A DNA stretch of 38,717 bases from CAZRGV01 sp964599655 (GCA_964599655.1 CAZRGV010000051.1:1-38717), one strand, 5' to 3'. Positions 1-8,862 are shown, counted from the first letter of the stretch. Program-made: numbers and translations. The notes: generated by a model from the letters alone, not told the origin.

Positions 1-144
1 TCACAAGCCTCCGGGCGGGCATCCTGTCCGGAATCGGCAATGGCCGCGACGTTGACGCGAACGGTTCGTTTCGGGGGCCGGACGGCAAGGCGTGAGGGAG
101 GGCGCAACAAACGAACTCGCGACCATTCCCCCGCGGTCCCGGTG

Positions 145-2082
145 TCAGTCCGCGACGTAACCATCCTTCGCGTGGCGGTCGGTCGCGGGTTTCGGATTGA
201 TTCGAAGGGCCTCGATCTGGCTCGTATAGGCGGAGACCAGTTCGCGGCGGCTCAACAGGCCGATCAACTGGGTCGCGTCGTCGGGCTCCACGACCGGAAG
301 CTCGTCGAGGTTCAGCTCGGTCATCCGCTTCAAGGCCGTGTGCAGGTCGTCCTTCAAGGTGACGGTCCGCACCGGCTTGGTGGCGAAGTCGGCCGCCATC
401 ACGAGCGGGCCGAGGTGCGAGCCGAGCAACGCCAGCCGGACGTCTCGCAGCGAGAAGATCCCGGTCAGGTGTCCGTCGCGGTCCACGACCGGGAAGAGCG
501 TCTCCGTCGAATTGGCCACGCGGCGGAGGATTTCATCAAAGTTGGCCGATTCGGGAATGCGTTCGATATTCTCGGTCCGCACCCGGACTTGGCCGACCCG
601 CAGCCGTTCGAGGACGTCGATGACGAAGTCTCCCTGGTGCGCGGGGCTGTCGATGGGGCTGTTGACCTGCTCCTCATAGATCGTCCAGCGCCGGGAAAGG
701 GCGAGGTTCAACCCACAGACAAGCATCAATGGGACCAGCAGGCTGTAATTCCCGCTCATCTCGCAGACCATGACGATCGAGGTCAGGGGCGTCTTGGAGA
801 CCCCGGCGAAGAAGCCGCCCATGCCGACCATGGCGAAGGCGGCCGGGTTGATGTCCCATCCCGGAAGTTGGGCCTCGAGGAACTGACCAACCGCCCCTCC
901 GAGCATGCCGCCGATGAAGACCGAGGGGCCGAAGACGCCGCCGCTGCCTCCCGAGCCGATCGTCAGGCTGGTCGACACGATCTTCAGCAGGGCGAGCGCC
1001 AGCAAGGTCCCCATCGCCATGTTGGGCACGAAGACCGACTCGCCCGCCTCGGTCAGGTTGGGCGGCATGCCGATCGCCCCCCACTGTACCCAGCCGTAGC
1101 CGCCGCTGAGCAACTGGGGAAAGCGCAACGCCAAGACGCCGAGCAACAGCCCGCCGAGGGCCGGCTTGACGTGCCTTGGAATCGGAATTTTGTGGAAAAT
1201 ATAATCACGCGATCCATAAAAAATCCTCACATAAATCAATCCAACAGCGGCGCAAACGATGGCCAGCAAGGCGAACATTGGCAGCTCGCGCAGGCCGTGG
1301 AAGGCCAGTGTCGGGACGTTGAAGATCGGCTCTGGCGTGATGAACAGCGCGAACGTGGAGTAGGCGACGATCGAACTCGCCAGGCAAGGCAGCAAGGCGG
1401 CCGACTCGATGGCCGACGAGGCATAAAGGATCTCGACACCGAAGAGGGCTCCGCCCAGCGGCGCGCGAAAGATCGCGCCGATGCCACCGGCCGCGCCTGC
1501 CAGAACCAGCAATCGCCGCTCGTCGGGAGTCAGCCGAAGCATCCTCGCGAGGAAGGAGCCGAATCCCGCGCCGATCTGCGCGATGGGTCCTTCTTGCCCG
1601 GCCGACCCCCCCGTGCCGATGGTGATTACCGAGGCGACGGCCTTGATCAGGGGGACCCGCGTCCGAATCAGTCCGCCCCCCTGGTGGAACGCCCGAACCA
1701 ACGCGTCGGTGCCGTGCCCCTCCGCCTCGGGAGCCCAGGTGAAGACGATCAGGCCGGAGATCAGGCCGCCGATCGCCGGCACCAACAAGATGAGCCACCA
1801 GACGGTCGGGTAGGTGATCGGATGCGGCGTCCCCTCGCCGGTCGGCGGCATCCGCAAACCCATCAGGTTCCCCAGGACGTGGTGAATCATCCCGTCGAGG
1901 GAGAGCAGGAAAACCACCGCCCCCAGTCCCGCGACCACGCCGACCAGCGGGCTGCAAACCGAGACGCGGCCGGTGCCGGGAGTGGCCCAACGCGTCGCCA
2001 GTTGACGGAGCCAGCGACCGACGGCGATCACCAACGGATTTCGCGGCGCGGGTTCGGAAGGCGGCGGCGCGGCTTCAGCCAT
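145..2082 (-). CDS. ClC-family chloride channel/transporter with two C-terminal CBS domains
   Basis: Predicted inner-membrane ClC anion channel or H+/Cl- antiporter of 645 residues. The membrane domain occupies roughly residues 35-440, followed by a tandem CBS pair (about 510-630) that in this family binds adenine nucleotides and modulates gating. The motif GQEGP carries the gating glutamate at Glu164, and GGVFGP matches the GxFxP anion-binding motif. The first anion motif, usually GSGIP, reads GHGTD at 122-126, so the classical pore serine is absent; this could affect ion selectivity. I chose the ATG at 2082 because a GGGGGAGGAG purine stretch precedes it at suitable spacing; an upstream in-frame start would add 11 unremarkable residues. 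It lies 144 bases downstream of trmB on the same strand. The intervening stretch holds an AT-rich patch (about 2130-2190) that is the likely site of its own promoter, though no clear -35/-10 pair was found. Confidence 0.93.
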   Translation of the reverse strand: MAEAAPPPSEPAPRNPLVIAVGRWLRQLATRWATPGTGRVSVCSPLVGVVAGLGAVVFLLSLDGMIHHVLGNLMGLRMPPTGEGTPHPITYPTVWWLILLVPAIGGLISGLIVFTWAPEAEGHGTDALVRAFHQGGGLIRTRVPLIKAVASVITIGTGGSAGQEGPIAQIGAGFGSFLARMLRLTPDERRLLVLAGAAGGIGAIFRAPLGGALFGVEILYASSAIESAALLPCLASSIVAYSTFALFITPEPIFNVPTLAFHGLRELPMFALLAIVCAAVGLIYVRIFYGSRDYIFHKIPIPRHVKPALGGLLLGVLALRFPQLLSGGYGWVQWGAIGMPPNLTEAGESVFVPNMAMGTLLALALLKIVSTSLTIGSGGSGGVFGPSVFIGGMLGGAVGQFLEAQLPGWDINPAAFAMVGMGGFFAGVSKTPLTSIVMVCEMSGNYSLLVPLMLVCGLNLALSRRWTIYEEQVNSPIDSPAHQGDFVIDVLERLRVGQVRVRTENIERIPESANFDEILRRVANSTETLFPVVDRDGHLTGIFSLRDVRLALLGSHLGPLVMAADFATKPVRTVTLKDDLHTALKRMTELNLDELPVVEPDDATQLIGLLSRRELVSAYTSQIEALRINPKPATDRHAKDGYVAD

Positions 2083-2226
2083 CCGATCGTGCTCCTCCCC
2101 CAGGCAGGAGGCCAAGTCCTCAAGCTAGAGCGGTATTATTCGACATACAGTTTAGAAAAAATTATGAACATCGCGAACAAATATGCCGGAGATTGTTCGG
2201 CCGGGAACCTCTGGTACGGGCCGGCG

Positions 2227-2871
2227 TCAAGGGGCCGGAGGCTCGTTAGGGCCGGTCCGTCGGCAATGGGCGCGATGGATCGGTCGACCTTCGAGGCGGT
2301 ACTTTCGCTCGAAGTTGGTCAGGTAGTCGAGGTCGTGCTCCGGCGGAGCGGGTTCGGGGTCCGGCAGCCGGAGAAATTCGGGATGCCGTTCGAGGATTTC
2401 CTTCATCTCCTCGAAGTATCCCTCGACGTCGGTGGCGATCCAGAAGTCGCCGCCCGGCGCGAGTGCGCGGGCGACGTCGGACACGAACGCGTCGGTGAAA
2501 ACCTTGCGTTTTTTGTGCCGTTTTTTCCACCAGGGGTCGGGGAAGTAAATGTGCAAGGCGCGGAGACTGGCGGGGGGAACCAGCGCGTTGAGGAACCGGC
2601 GGGCGTCGCCGGAGATCACACGGACGTTGATCAAGCCCCGTTTGGCGACGCGCTCGGCCGCCTTGCGGGCGTATTTGTGGGCCAGCTCGATCCCAAGGTA
2701 GTTGCGTTCCGGGTGGCGGCTGGCCTCGTTGACCAGAAACAACCCCTTGCCCGAGCCGACCTCCAACTCAACCGGGTGGTTGTTGCCGAACAGGTCGGGC
2801 CAGGAGACGGGCGACTCGGGCAGCTCGAGCAGGTAAGGCGACGGGTCGGTGGACGATTGCGGTTCGGTCAT
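2227..2871 (-). CDS. trmB: tRNA (guanine-N7-)-methyltransferase TrmB
   Basis: Cytosolic SAM-dependent enzyme that methylates N7 of G46 in the variable loop of tRNAs. The 214 residues match the usual family length. The SAM-binding loop LEVGSGKG is at about 36-43. The TrmB signature FPDPWWKKRHKKR starts at residue 110, and the C-terminal substrate motif TNFE is present, so the call is secure. Its ATG overlaps the stop codon of the upstream fabZ-like gene by one base (TGATGA), which suggests translational coupling of the two genes. No oddities were noticed apart from a short unconserved Pro/Ser-rich N-terminus. Confidence 0.96.
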   Translation of the reverse strand: MTEPQSSTDPSPYLLELPESPVSWPDLFGNNHPVELEVGSGKGLFLVNEASRHPERNYLGIELAHKYARKAAERVAKRGLINVRVISGDARRFLNALVPPASLRALHIYFPDPWWKKRHKKRKVFTDAFVSDVARALAPGGDFWIATDVEGYFEEMKEILERHPEFLRLPDPEPAPPEHDLDYLTNFERKYRLEGRPIHRAHCRRTGPNEPPAP

Positions 2872-3362
2872 CAGGTGGAACGGCCGGTCAGAGGAACGCC
2901 GATGATCTTGCCGTGGAAGACCATGTTCCCCTCGACGAACCCCTGGGTCTCGAAGATCGTCTGGCGACGGTGGATGCGGGTCGCCTTGGCCAGAATGACC
3001 AGCCGGTCGCCGGGCCGGACCTGGCCGCGGAACCGCACGTCTTCCATCCCGCCGAACCCGATGAAACCGTCCAGGTAGAGGTTGATCACATGGCAGTAGA
3101 AGCTACACAACTGGGCCGCCGCCTCACACATCAGGACGCCGGGCATCAGCGGGTAGTCGGGCATGTGACCCCGGACCCAGAACTCATCGTGCCGCACGTC
3201 TTTGTAGCCGACGATCAGGTGCTCGTCGCGATCGATATGCACGATCGCGGTCAGTTGCTCCATCTCGAACCGCTGCGGATTGCCCCGGCGGATGCCCTCC
3301 TGGTCGAACAGGATCTGGGAGGTGTCGATCGTCGCGGGATCGACCATGGCGACGGGCGGCAT
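2871..3362 (-). CDS. FabZ-like 3-hydroxyacyl-ACP dehydratase (hotdog fold)
   Basis: Predicted cytosolic dehydratase of 163 residues acting on 3-hydroxyacyl-ACP in fatty-acid elongation, or on a related acyl intermediate. The FabZ active-site block reads GHMPDYPLMPGVLMCEAAAQ, with catalytic His66 and Glu80; the usual Phe after His is Met. I chose the ATG at 3362 because AAAGGA lies nine bases upstream. An internal ATG at 3347 is possible. A much longer reading frame continues upstream on this strand, but it only mirrors the divergent TIM-barrel gene and is not coding. The stop overlaps the trmB start by one base. FabZ-like proteins of this type are common in planctomycetes, so it may not be the housekeeping FabZ; no other fatty-acid synthesis genes are nearby. 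Confidence 0.9.
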   Translation of the reverse strand: MPPVAMVDPATIDTSQILFDQEGIRRGNPQRFEMEQLTAIVHIDRDEHLIVGYKDVRHDEFWVRGHMPDYPLMPGVLMCEAAAQLCSFYCHVINLYLDGFIGFGGMEDVRFRGQVRPGDRLVILAKATRIHRRQTIFETQGFVEGNMVFHGKIIGVPLTGRST

Positions 3363-3497
3363 GCAACTGAATCCTTTCGCGCGGGCAAGGTTAGGCCGCG
3401 CGGGTCGCGGTCGTCGAGCGGGAATCGTCAAGTGGAACACGGGCCGCCGCGCGCCTCGCGGCGACCCGATGGCCGAAACGGCCCATACGAAGTTATC

Positions 3498-4406
3498 ATG
3501 ACTTGCCCCGCGATTTGCGGCAAGGGGTTTCAGACGGCAGCCGCCCCCTCGGGATCGTTCCCCATGACCGGATCTCGACCCATCGAGCGGCCTCTCGGCA
3601 CCATGGTGGCCTACGGCTTTCCAAGAGGCGATGTCGCGATCGACCTGGACCTGGCGGTGCGGCTCGGGGCGCGTTATCTGGAGATCCTCCCCGACTGGGC
3701 CTCCTCTCCCGATCCCGGGCCGTTGCGGGCCCGCGTGGCCGATCTCGGCATGGTCATCCACAGCGCCCATGGCTGCTGGGGTGGCCAGTCGATCCGGGCC
3801 CCTCGCGTCGATCTCGGTCATCCGGACGCCAACGTTCACGCCGCAAGTCTTGACGACCTCAAGCGTTGCCTCGACTGGCTCGACGCGGCCGGAGGCCGGT
3901 TCCTGGTCGTCCATCCGGGCGGTTTGTCCGATCCGGCCGACGTCGACATCCGTCGCGAAGCCCTCGCGCGCGGCCTCCTCGCGCTGGCCGACCACGCCGA
4001 AGGCTCTGGCCTTGTCGTCAGTGTCGAGAACATGCCGCCAGGTGTTCACCCCGGCAGCCGCATGGCCGACCTCGCCCGGCTCCTCGACGAACTCGACCGC
4101 CCCGAACTCGCCCTGGCGCTCGACACCGGACATGCCCACATCACCCGATCCGTCGCCGCCGAAACCCTCGACGCCGACGGCTGGTTGCAAACCACCCATG
4201 TCCATGACAACAACGGCCGACAAGACTCCCACGATCCTCCAGGCGACGGAACCATCGACTGGAACGCCTGGCTCGTCGCACTCGACACGATTGGCTACAC
4301 GGGGCCAATCATGCTCGAATGCATCCGCCATCTCAGGAACCATCCGGACGCCCTGAGCGAGGCGCTTCTGGAACGGCTTCGGCAACTGACGAGGATGGGG
4401 GATTGA
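3498..4406 (+). CDS. Sugar phosphate isomerase/epimerase family protein (xylose isomerase-like TIM barrel)
   Basis: A 302-residue protein of the AP-endonuclease-2 / xylose-isomerase-like TIM-barrel superfamily. Members are metal-dependent sugar isomerases, epimerases or endonucleases in the cytosol; the substrate cannot be read here. Barrel landmarks in order are LGARYLEILPDW, HSAHGCW, FLVVHPGG, SVENMPPG, ALDTGHAHI, HVHDNNG and PIMLEC. They supply the expected Glu, Asp, His, His and Glu metal ligands. The start is uncertain: ATG at 3498, 3564 and 3603 are all in frame and none has a strong ribosome-binding site. Homology begins near MVAYGF at 3603, so the true N-terminus may be shorter. It is transcribed divergently from the fabZ-like gene across a 135-base gap, with a small membrane-protein gene downstream. 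Confidence 0.85.
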   Translation: MTCPAICGKGFQTAAAPSGSFPMTGSRPIERPLGTMVAYGFPRGDVAIDLDLAVRLGARYLEILPDWASSPDPGPLRARVADLGMVIHSAHGCWGGQSIRAPRVDLGHPDANVHAASLDDLKRCLDWLDAAGGRFLVVHPGGLSDPADVDIRREALARGLLALADHAEGSGLVVSVENMPPGVHPGSRMADLARLLDELDRPELALALDTGHAHITRSVAAETLDADGWLQTTHVHDNNGRQDSHDPPGDGTIDWNAWLVALDTIGYTGPIMLECIRHLRNHPDALSEALLERLRQLTRMGD

Positions 4407-4491
4407 ACCTTGGCCGTGCCAGCTGCCTACAACATCGAACGGACCGACGATCCGAGGATTCGACGCGACCGAGAATCGCGAGAGGCTTTGC

Positions 4492-4848
4492 ATGACCCCG
4501 CCCACCGAGCTTCAAACGCACGTGCCGATTCGTCGGCGCTTCGCCCCGCCTCGGCTGACGATTGGCACGATGATGATCCTGGTGGCGGTGGTCGCCGCGG
4601 ACTTCTCGGCGATGGAGGCCCTGACCAGAGGCGAGCCCTCGCGCCCGCCGCTCTGGTTCCTGACCGGTCTGCTCGTGGTCCTTTACGACCTGTTGCTCTA
4701 CTGCGCGCTGCTGGCGCTCCGAATCGTCCTTCGGCCGGAGGCGGGAGGCCGCCCCTCGCGGACCTTGTTGGTGGCGACCGCGCTGGTTCTCGCGGTTTTC
4801 GTGGCGATTCCGGTTGGGGCGCTCGTCATGATTTTGTGGCGATCGTAG
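4492..4848 (+). CDS. Small membrane protein, function unknown
   Basis: A 118-residue protein with three predicted membrane helices (about 24-42, 55-78 and 90-115) separated by short Arg-rich loops. The segment before the first helix, RRRFAPPRLTIGTMMILVAV, resembles the basic-then-hydrophobic N-termini of many planctomycete membrane proteins of unknown function. GAGAGG sits about six bases before the ATG. Codon use looks like that of neighbouring genes. No functional motif is recognised, and the downstream flank is cut by an assembly gap, so it is unclear whether it belongs to the same transcript as its neighbours. Confidence 0.75.
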   Translation: MTPPTELQTHVPIRRRFAPPRLTIGTMMILVAVVAADFSAMEALTRGEPSRPPLWFLTGLLVVLYDLLLYCALLALRIVLRPEAGGRPSRTLLVATALVLAVFVAIPVGALVMILWRS

Positions 4849-4860
4849 CGAAAAAGCCTC

Positions 4861-4877
4861 NNNNNNNNNNNNNNNNN
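4861..4877. other. Assembly gap (17 N)
   Basis: Seventeen undetermined bases lie between the small membrane-protein gene and the thiamine-diphosphate enzyme gene. They fall outside any coding region I accept. The true length and content are unknown; a terminator or promoter could be hidden here. Confidence 0.95.
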
Positions 4878-5030
4878 GGTCTCGGACGATCATGCGAGGC
4901 GCGCGGCCGAACCGATACAAGCGACCGGTTTCGGGCCGGGCGATCGCCGTGTGGTCGCGGGGTCCGAAGGTCCAGACGGCCCGAGGAGCGGGTCGACACG
5001 GCGAAGACACCAGTCCAGGGAGGGACACCG

Positions 5031-6890
5031 GTGCATCTCAACCGACGAACCGCCTTGGGAGTCCTTGGAGCGCTCGGGGCGTCCTCGATGGCGGCGCGCT
5101 CGTCGAGGGCGGACCTTCCCTCGGCCTTGCCTCCCGTCGCGACACGCCACGGCGTCCACGGTCGAATGACCGGGGCCAGGGCCGTCGTCTGCGCGGTGTG
5201 CAGCGGGGGGGTGCGCGGCGCCTTCGGCGTTCCAGGGGCCCAGAACAACGAGCTCTGGGACGCGATGAAGTCGCACGGCGTGCCGTACCTGCTGGTCACC
5301 AACGAGAGTTCGGCGAGCATCATGGCCGACGCCTCGGCCCGGGCCACCGGCGAGGTCGGCGTCTTCTCGGTCGTTCCGGGCCCCGGCCTGACCAACGCAA
5401 TGACAGGCATCGGCGAAGCTTTGTATGATAGTGTTCCTATTCTTGGAATCGTGACCGACGTGCTGCGAGGTCCGCACGCGCCGATCGGCCAGGTGCACGG
5501 GCTTCCCAATGCCGCGTTGCTGCGCCCGATTTGCAAGGCGGTGTACGAGGTGCAGCATCAGGGTCAGATCCCGTCGGCGATTTATCAGGCCTACCGGATG
5601 GCCCGTTGTGGCGAGCCAGGGCCGGTCTGTGTCGTGATCCCCTACAACCTTTACAACGAGGTGTGGGACTACGACACGCCGCCCCCGCCCCCGCCACCCC
5701 TGCCCTTCGACGAGGCGGCGTACCGCCGGGCGCTCGGCCTGCTCTCGAACCGTTCCCAACGCGTGGGCATCTACGCGGGCCAGGGTTGCGTCGACGCCGG
5801 ACCCGCCTTGGCGGCCGTCGCCGAGCTGCTCCAGGCGCCCGTGGCCACGTCGGTGAGCGGCAAAGGGGTCATTCCCGATTGCCACCCGCTGGCCGTCGGC
5901 TGGGGTTACGGTGCCTTCGGGACACGAGCCGCCGAAAAGGCCTTCAAGGACGTCGACCTGGTGCTGGCCGTCGGGGTGAAATACAGCGAGGTTTCGACCG
6001 CCAACTACGCGGTCCCTCGCGAACCGAAGGTGATCCACGTCGACGCCAACCCGAACAACCTCGGACGCAATATCCCCACATGCGTTTCCGTCTGCGCCGA
6101 TGCGCCGCTGTTCCTCGGTCGGCTCCTGACCGACGCGGCGGCGCTGAGACGCCCCCCCTGCCCCGCAGTCTGGGAAACCGTCCGGCGAGGTCGGGCCCTC
6201 GACCGGCAAGCCAACCAGAAGACCCGGATCACCGAGGGGGTCGATCCGATGCTCTTCTTCCTCGAACTCCGGCGGCAGCTTCCACCGGATGACCTGATCT
6301 TCGTCGACGTGACGGCCTCAACGCACTGGGCGTCGGAGGCCATCGACGTGATCGGCCCGAGACGCTACTTCACGCCGACCGACAACCAGAGCATGGGCTG
6401 GGCCGTGCCCGCCGCCATCGGAGCCCAGCGCGTGCGGCTCGACCGGCAGGTCGTCGCCGTCACCGGCGATGGCTGCTTCCTGATGACCGGCCTGGAAGCG
6501 TCGACCGCCGCGCGATCGCTCCTGCCCGTCAAGATCTTCGTGCTCGATGACGGAGCCTATCATTATATGCAGATGCTTCAGAAGCCGACGTTCGGCCGGA
6601 CCACGGCGACCGAGATCGCCCGACTCGACTTCGCCGCCCTGGCGCGCGGCCTGAACCTGGGATACAACTGCATCGGTCAAAACGCCGACATCGGGCCGGG
6701 CATCGCCCGGAGCCTCGCCACGCCAGGGCCGATTCTGACCCGTGTGACGATTGGCTACAATGGCCGGGAAATCCGCTGGCTCAATGCCTTGAAAGGCTCG
6801 TATCTGGATCACCTCCGGACCGGACAGGTGGTTCGCTTGGCCTCGAGACTCGCGGTTCGCTCCTTGAACCCTCATCCGAACAATGATTAG
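5031..6890 (+). CDS. Thiamine-diphosphate-dependent enzyme (acetolactate synthase / benzoylformate decarboxylase superfamily) with a Tat-like signal
   Basis: A 619-residue enzyme with the three-domain layout of ThDP-dependent decarboxylases and synthases. The PYR domain (about 45-215) has the catalytic glutamate at Glu92 in NESSAS. A central domain covers about 240-380. The PP domain (about 400-590) has the GDG cofactor motif with Asp480. The Mg2+/ThDP motif normally ends in NN, but here it reads DDG (Asp506-Asp507), so the ligand Asn is replaced by Asp. The start is GTG at 5031, preceded by a clear AGGGAGG. The N-terminus NRRTALGVLGALGASSMAA looks like a twin-arginine export signal, which would place a cofactor-containing enzyme outside the cytoplasm. 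The substrate is unknown; sulfopyruvate, phosphonopyruvate or benzoylformate-type decarboxylases are alternatives. It is probably monocistronic. Confidence 0.88.
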   Translation: MHLNRRTALGVLGALGASSMAARSSRADLPSALPPVATRHGVHGRMTGARAVVCAVCSGGVRGAFGVPGAQNNELWDAMKSHGVPYLLVTNESSASIMADASARATGEVGVFSVVPGPGLTNAMTGIGEALYDSVPILGIVTDVLRGPHAPIGQVHGLPNAALLRPICKAVYEVQHQGQIPSAIYQAYRMARCGEPGPVCVVIPYNLYNEVWDYDTPPPPPPPLPFDEAAYRRALGLLSNRSQRVGIYAGQGCVDAGPALAAVAELLQAPVATSVSGKGVIPDCHPLAVGWGYGAFGTRAAEKAFKDVDLVLAVGVKYSEVSTANYAVPREPKVIHVDANPNNLGRNIPTCVSVCADAPLFLGRLLTDAAALRRPPCPAVWETVRRGRALDRQANQKTRITEGVDPMLFFLELRRQLPPDDLIFVDVTASTHWASEAIDVIGPRRYFTPTDNQSMGWAVPAAIGAQRVRLDRQVVAVTGDGCFLMTGLEASTAARSLLPVKIFVLDDGAYHYMQMLQKPTFGRTTATEIARLDFAALARGLNLGYNCIGQNADIGPGIARSLATPGPILTRVTIGYNGREIRWLNALKGSYLDHLRTGQVVRLASRLAVRSLNPHPNND

Positions 6891-7223
6891 CGGCCGAGAG
6901 TCCCGATTGGCGAAAAAAGGCATGACTCGTCATGATCGAGCTTGATCAGAAACACCGCCGCGATCTCGGTGAGGCGAGAAGCCGGCCGGCCCGTCGGAGA
7001 CGAGACCGCGCGTTCGAGGTCACGTTGTTGGATCGTCGGAATTGGACTTCCCCGACATCCGGGGGATGCGTAAGATGCCGGCCCGATCGGGGGTCGGCCA
7101 TCGGCGGCGCCGACTCTCTGGGTCTCCGACCGGGATCAGGGAGGATCCACCGGGGAGCGCCGAGTTGTCGTGGTCAGTTCGCGAACGGCGCCGCGGGGTC
7201 ATTCAGGGATTGAAGCGAGATCC
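6891..7223 (+). other. Gene-free stretch upstream of the ABC exporter operon
   Basis: This 333-base interval contains no convincing gene. It must carry the promoter of the export operon, but no good -35/-10 pair was found. A TAAGAT hexamer at 7071-7076 could serve as a -10 element, without a matching -35 at 16-18 bases. Short dyads are present, such as CCCCG-N5-CGGGG near 7050-7065, none with a following T-run. Confidence 0.5.
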
Positions 7224-8087
7224 ATGAACACAAGGACGAGTCCTTCCCCGCCACACACCGAGTTTTTCCCCCCGCCCAGCGCTCCGGTCTCGGGGACGCG
7301 GTGGCTCGTCACCATCGCGGAAGATGTCCAACTGCTGATCCGCTTCTGGCCGGTCGTTCAGAACATGGTCATCCAGGAGCTTCGAGTGCGCTATCAGCGC
7401 TCGGTGCTGGGCTTTTTCTGGACGCTGCTCAATCCCATTCTCATGATGATCACGCTCACGGTGGTCTTCTCCCGGTTGCTCGATCGAGGAACGCGCGACT
7501 ACAGCATTTTCCTGTTCTCGGGCATGGTGCCGTGGAGCCTGCTTTCGACGACTCTTAATGATTGTGCGTTTTGCATTATTGTGAATGAGAACTTGATCCG
7601 TAAAATTTATCTTCCAAAGCTGATTTTTCCGCTAACAAAGACGTTGATCAATTTGATCACCTTCGTTCTCTCCCTGACGGCCCTGTTTGTCTTGCTCCTT
7701 CCCCTGGGAGCGCGGTTCAGTCTGCCGATGTTGCTGCTTCCGGCCGTGATCGCCTTGTTCAGCGTCTTCGCGTTCGGGCTGGGGGTTTTGCTCGCGACGA
7801 TGAACACGTTCTTTCGCGATTGCAGTCACCTGGTGAACGTGTTCCTTCAGGCCTGGTATTTCGCCACGCCGATTCTCTACCCGGCGAAGGACCTCGAGTC
7901 GCACCCGTGGATGCTCTGGTTGAATCCGGCCTTCCCGTTTATTCGCATGTTCCAGCAGATTATCCGGGACGGGGTCTGGCCCGACCCGCTCCTGTTCTTG
8001 GCGGCCGCCGGAATCGCGACGGTGAGCCTGGGAGTCGGCTATGCCGCGTTTAAAGCAAATGAAGACAAGCTGGTCTTCCGGCTCTGA
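7224..8087 (+). CDS. ABC-2 type polysaccharide exporter permease (Wzm/TagG-like)
   Basis: A 287-residue inner-membrane permease that pairs with the downstream ATPase to export an undecaprenyl-linked glycan. The sequence LRVRYQRSVLGFFWTLLNP, just before the first membrane helix, is typical of the Wzm/KpsM/TagG ABC-2 family. About six membrane helices follow, with a cytoplasmic segment ENLIRKIYLPK between the second and third. The protein ends in the usual KANEDKLVFRL-like tail. I chose ATG at 7224; an in-frame start at 7170 would add 18 poorly conserved residues. The next gene starts inside its last codons, which indicates a coupled operon. Confidence 0.93.
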   Translation: MNTRTSPSPPHTEFFPPPSAPVSGTRWLVTIAEDVQLLIRFWPVVQNMVIQELRVRYQRSVLGFFWTLLNPILMMITLTVVFSRLLDRGTRDYSIFLFSGMVPWSLLSTTLNDCAFCIIVNENLIRKIYLPKLIFPLTKTLINLITFVLSLTALFVLLLPLGARFSLPMLLLPAVIALFSVFAFGLGVLLATMNTFFRDCSHLVNVFLQAWYFATPILYPAKDLESHPWMLWLNPAFPFIRMFQQIIRDGVWPDPLLFLAAAGIATVSLGVGYAAFKANEDKLVFRL

Positions 8088-8862
8088 CCGCCCCACGCGG
8101 TTCGATTCTCGAAAGGGTCCTCCCATCGAGCTGCGGGGGGTTTCTCTGCGCTTCGTGAGCTATCACGACAAGCAATACTCGCTGAAGCGCGCCGTGCTCG
8201 ACCTGTTGCTGCGACGCGAGAATCCGATGCCCACGTCCGAGTTCTGGGCGCTCAGGGAGATCAACCTGACGATCCAGAAGGGGGAGCGCGTCGGAATTCT
8301 TGGTCACAACGGCGCCGGAAAAAGCACGCTGCTCCGGCTCATGGCCAAGATCTACCCGCCGACGTCCGGCTCGCTGGCGATCCGAGGCACCGTCGCCCCG
8401 TTGATCGAGATGGGTGCCGGATTCAACATGGAACTCTCCGGCGCCGACAACATCCTCCTCAACGGCGCCATGCTCGGATTCCGTCGACGACAGATGCTCG
8501 ACCGCGTCGACGGCATCTTCGAGTTCACCGGCCTTCGGGAGTTCGCGGATCTGCCGCTCAAGTATTATTCAAGCGGCATGTATGTTCGACTGGCCTTTGC
8601 CATCGCGACCGAGATCGATCCCGACATTCTCCTGATCGACGAATCGCTCGGGGCCGGCGACGCCGCGTTCGTCGATAAGGCGAAAGCCCGGATCCGCGGA
8701 TTGCTCGACCGATCCAACGTGGTCGTGATCGTCTCGCACGATATGACCTCACTTCGAGAACTCTGCACAAGAGGAATCTGGATGAGTCATGGCCGGATCG
8801 TCGCCGATGGCCCGATCGAAACCGTGATCGACGACTACCTGCGCGAGGCGCACAAGAACTGA
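8041..8862 (+). CDS. ABC transporter ATP-binding protein, Wzt/TagH type (short form)
   Basis: A 273-residue ATPase that powers glycan export with the adjacent permease. Walker A is GHNGAGKST near residue 88, the signature loop is YYSSGMYVRLAFA, Walker B is DILLIDESLGAGD and the switch histidine is in IVSHDM. The family-typical N-terminal extension before Walker A is present (SFRFVS-like region, LRRENP). The protein stops shortly after the nucleotide-binding domain at YLREAHKN, so the C-terminal carbohydrate-binding domain found in O8/O9a-type Wzt is missing. The ATG at 8041 has GGGAG upstream and overlaps the permease gene by 47 bases; ATG at 8059 is an alternative start. Confidence 0.94.
   Translation: MPRLKQMKTSWSSGSDRPTRFDSRKGPPIELRGVSLRFVSYHDKQYSLKRAVLDLLLRRENPMPTSEFWALREINLTIQKGERVGILGHNGAGKSTLLRLMAKIYPPTSGSLAIRGTVAPLIEMGAGFNMELSGADNILLNGAMLGFRRRQMLDRVDGIFEFTGLREFADLPLKYYSSGMYVRLAFAIATEIDPDILLIDESLGAGDAAFVDKAKARIRGLLDRSNVVVIVSHDMTSLRELCTRGIWMSHGRIVADGPIETVIDDYLREAHKN

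Noticed and set aside
40..3078. Very long open frame on the plus strand opposite clc and trmB
   Set aside because: Its translation is Arg/Asp/Gln/Gly-rich with no recognisable domain and lies antisense to two clear genes; such mirror frames are common in GC-rich DNA.
3363..4505. Long N-terminal extension of the FabZ-like frame
   Set aside because: It is antisense to the TIM-barrel gene and has no homology; the ATG at 3362 has a good ribosome-binding site.
4890..6209. Minus-strand open frame opposite the thiamine-diphosphate enzyme
   Set aside because: Low-information His/Arg/Gly-rich translation antisense to a clear enzyme.
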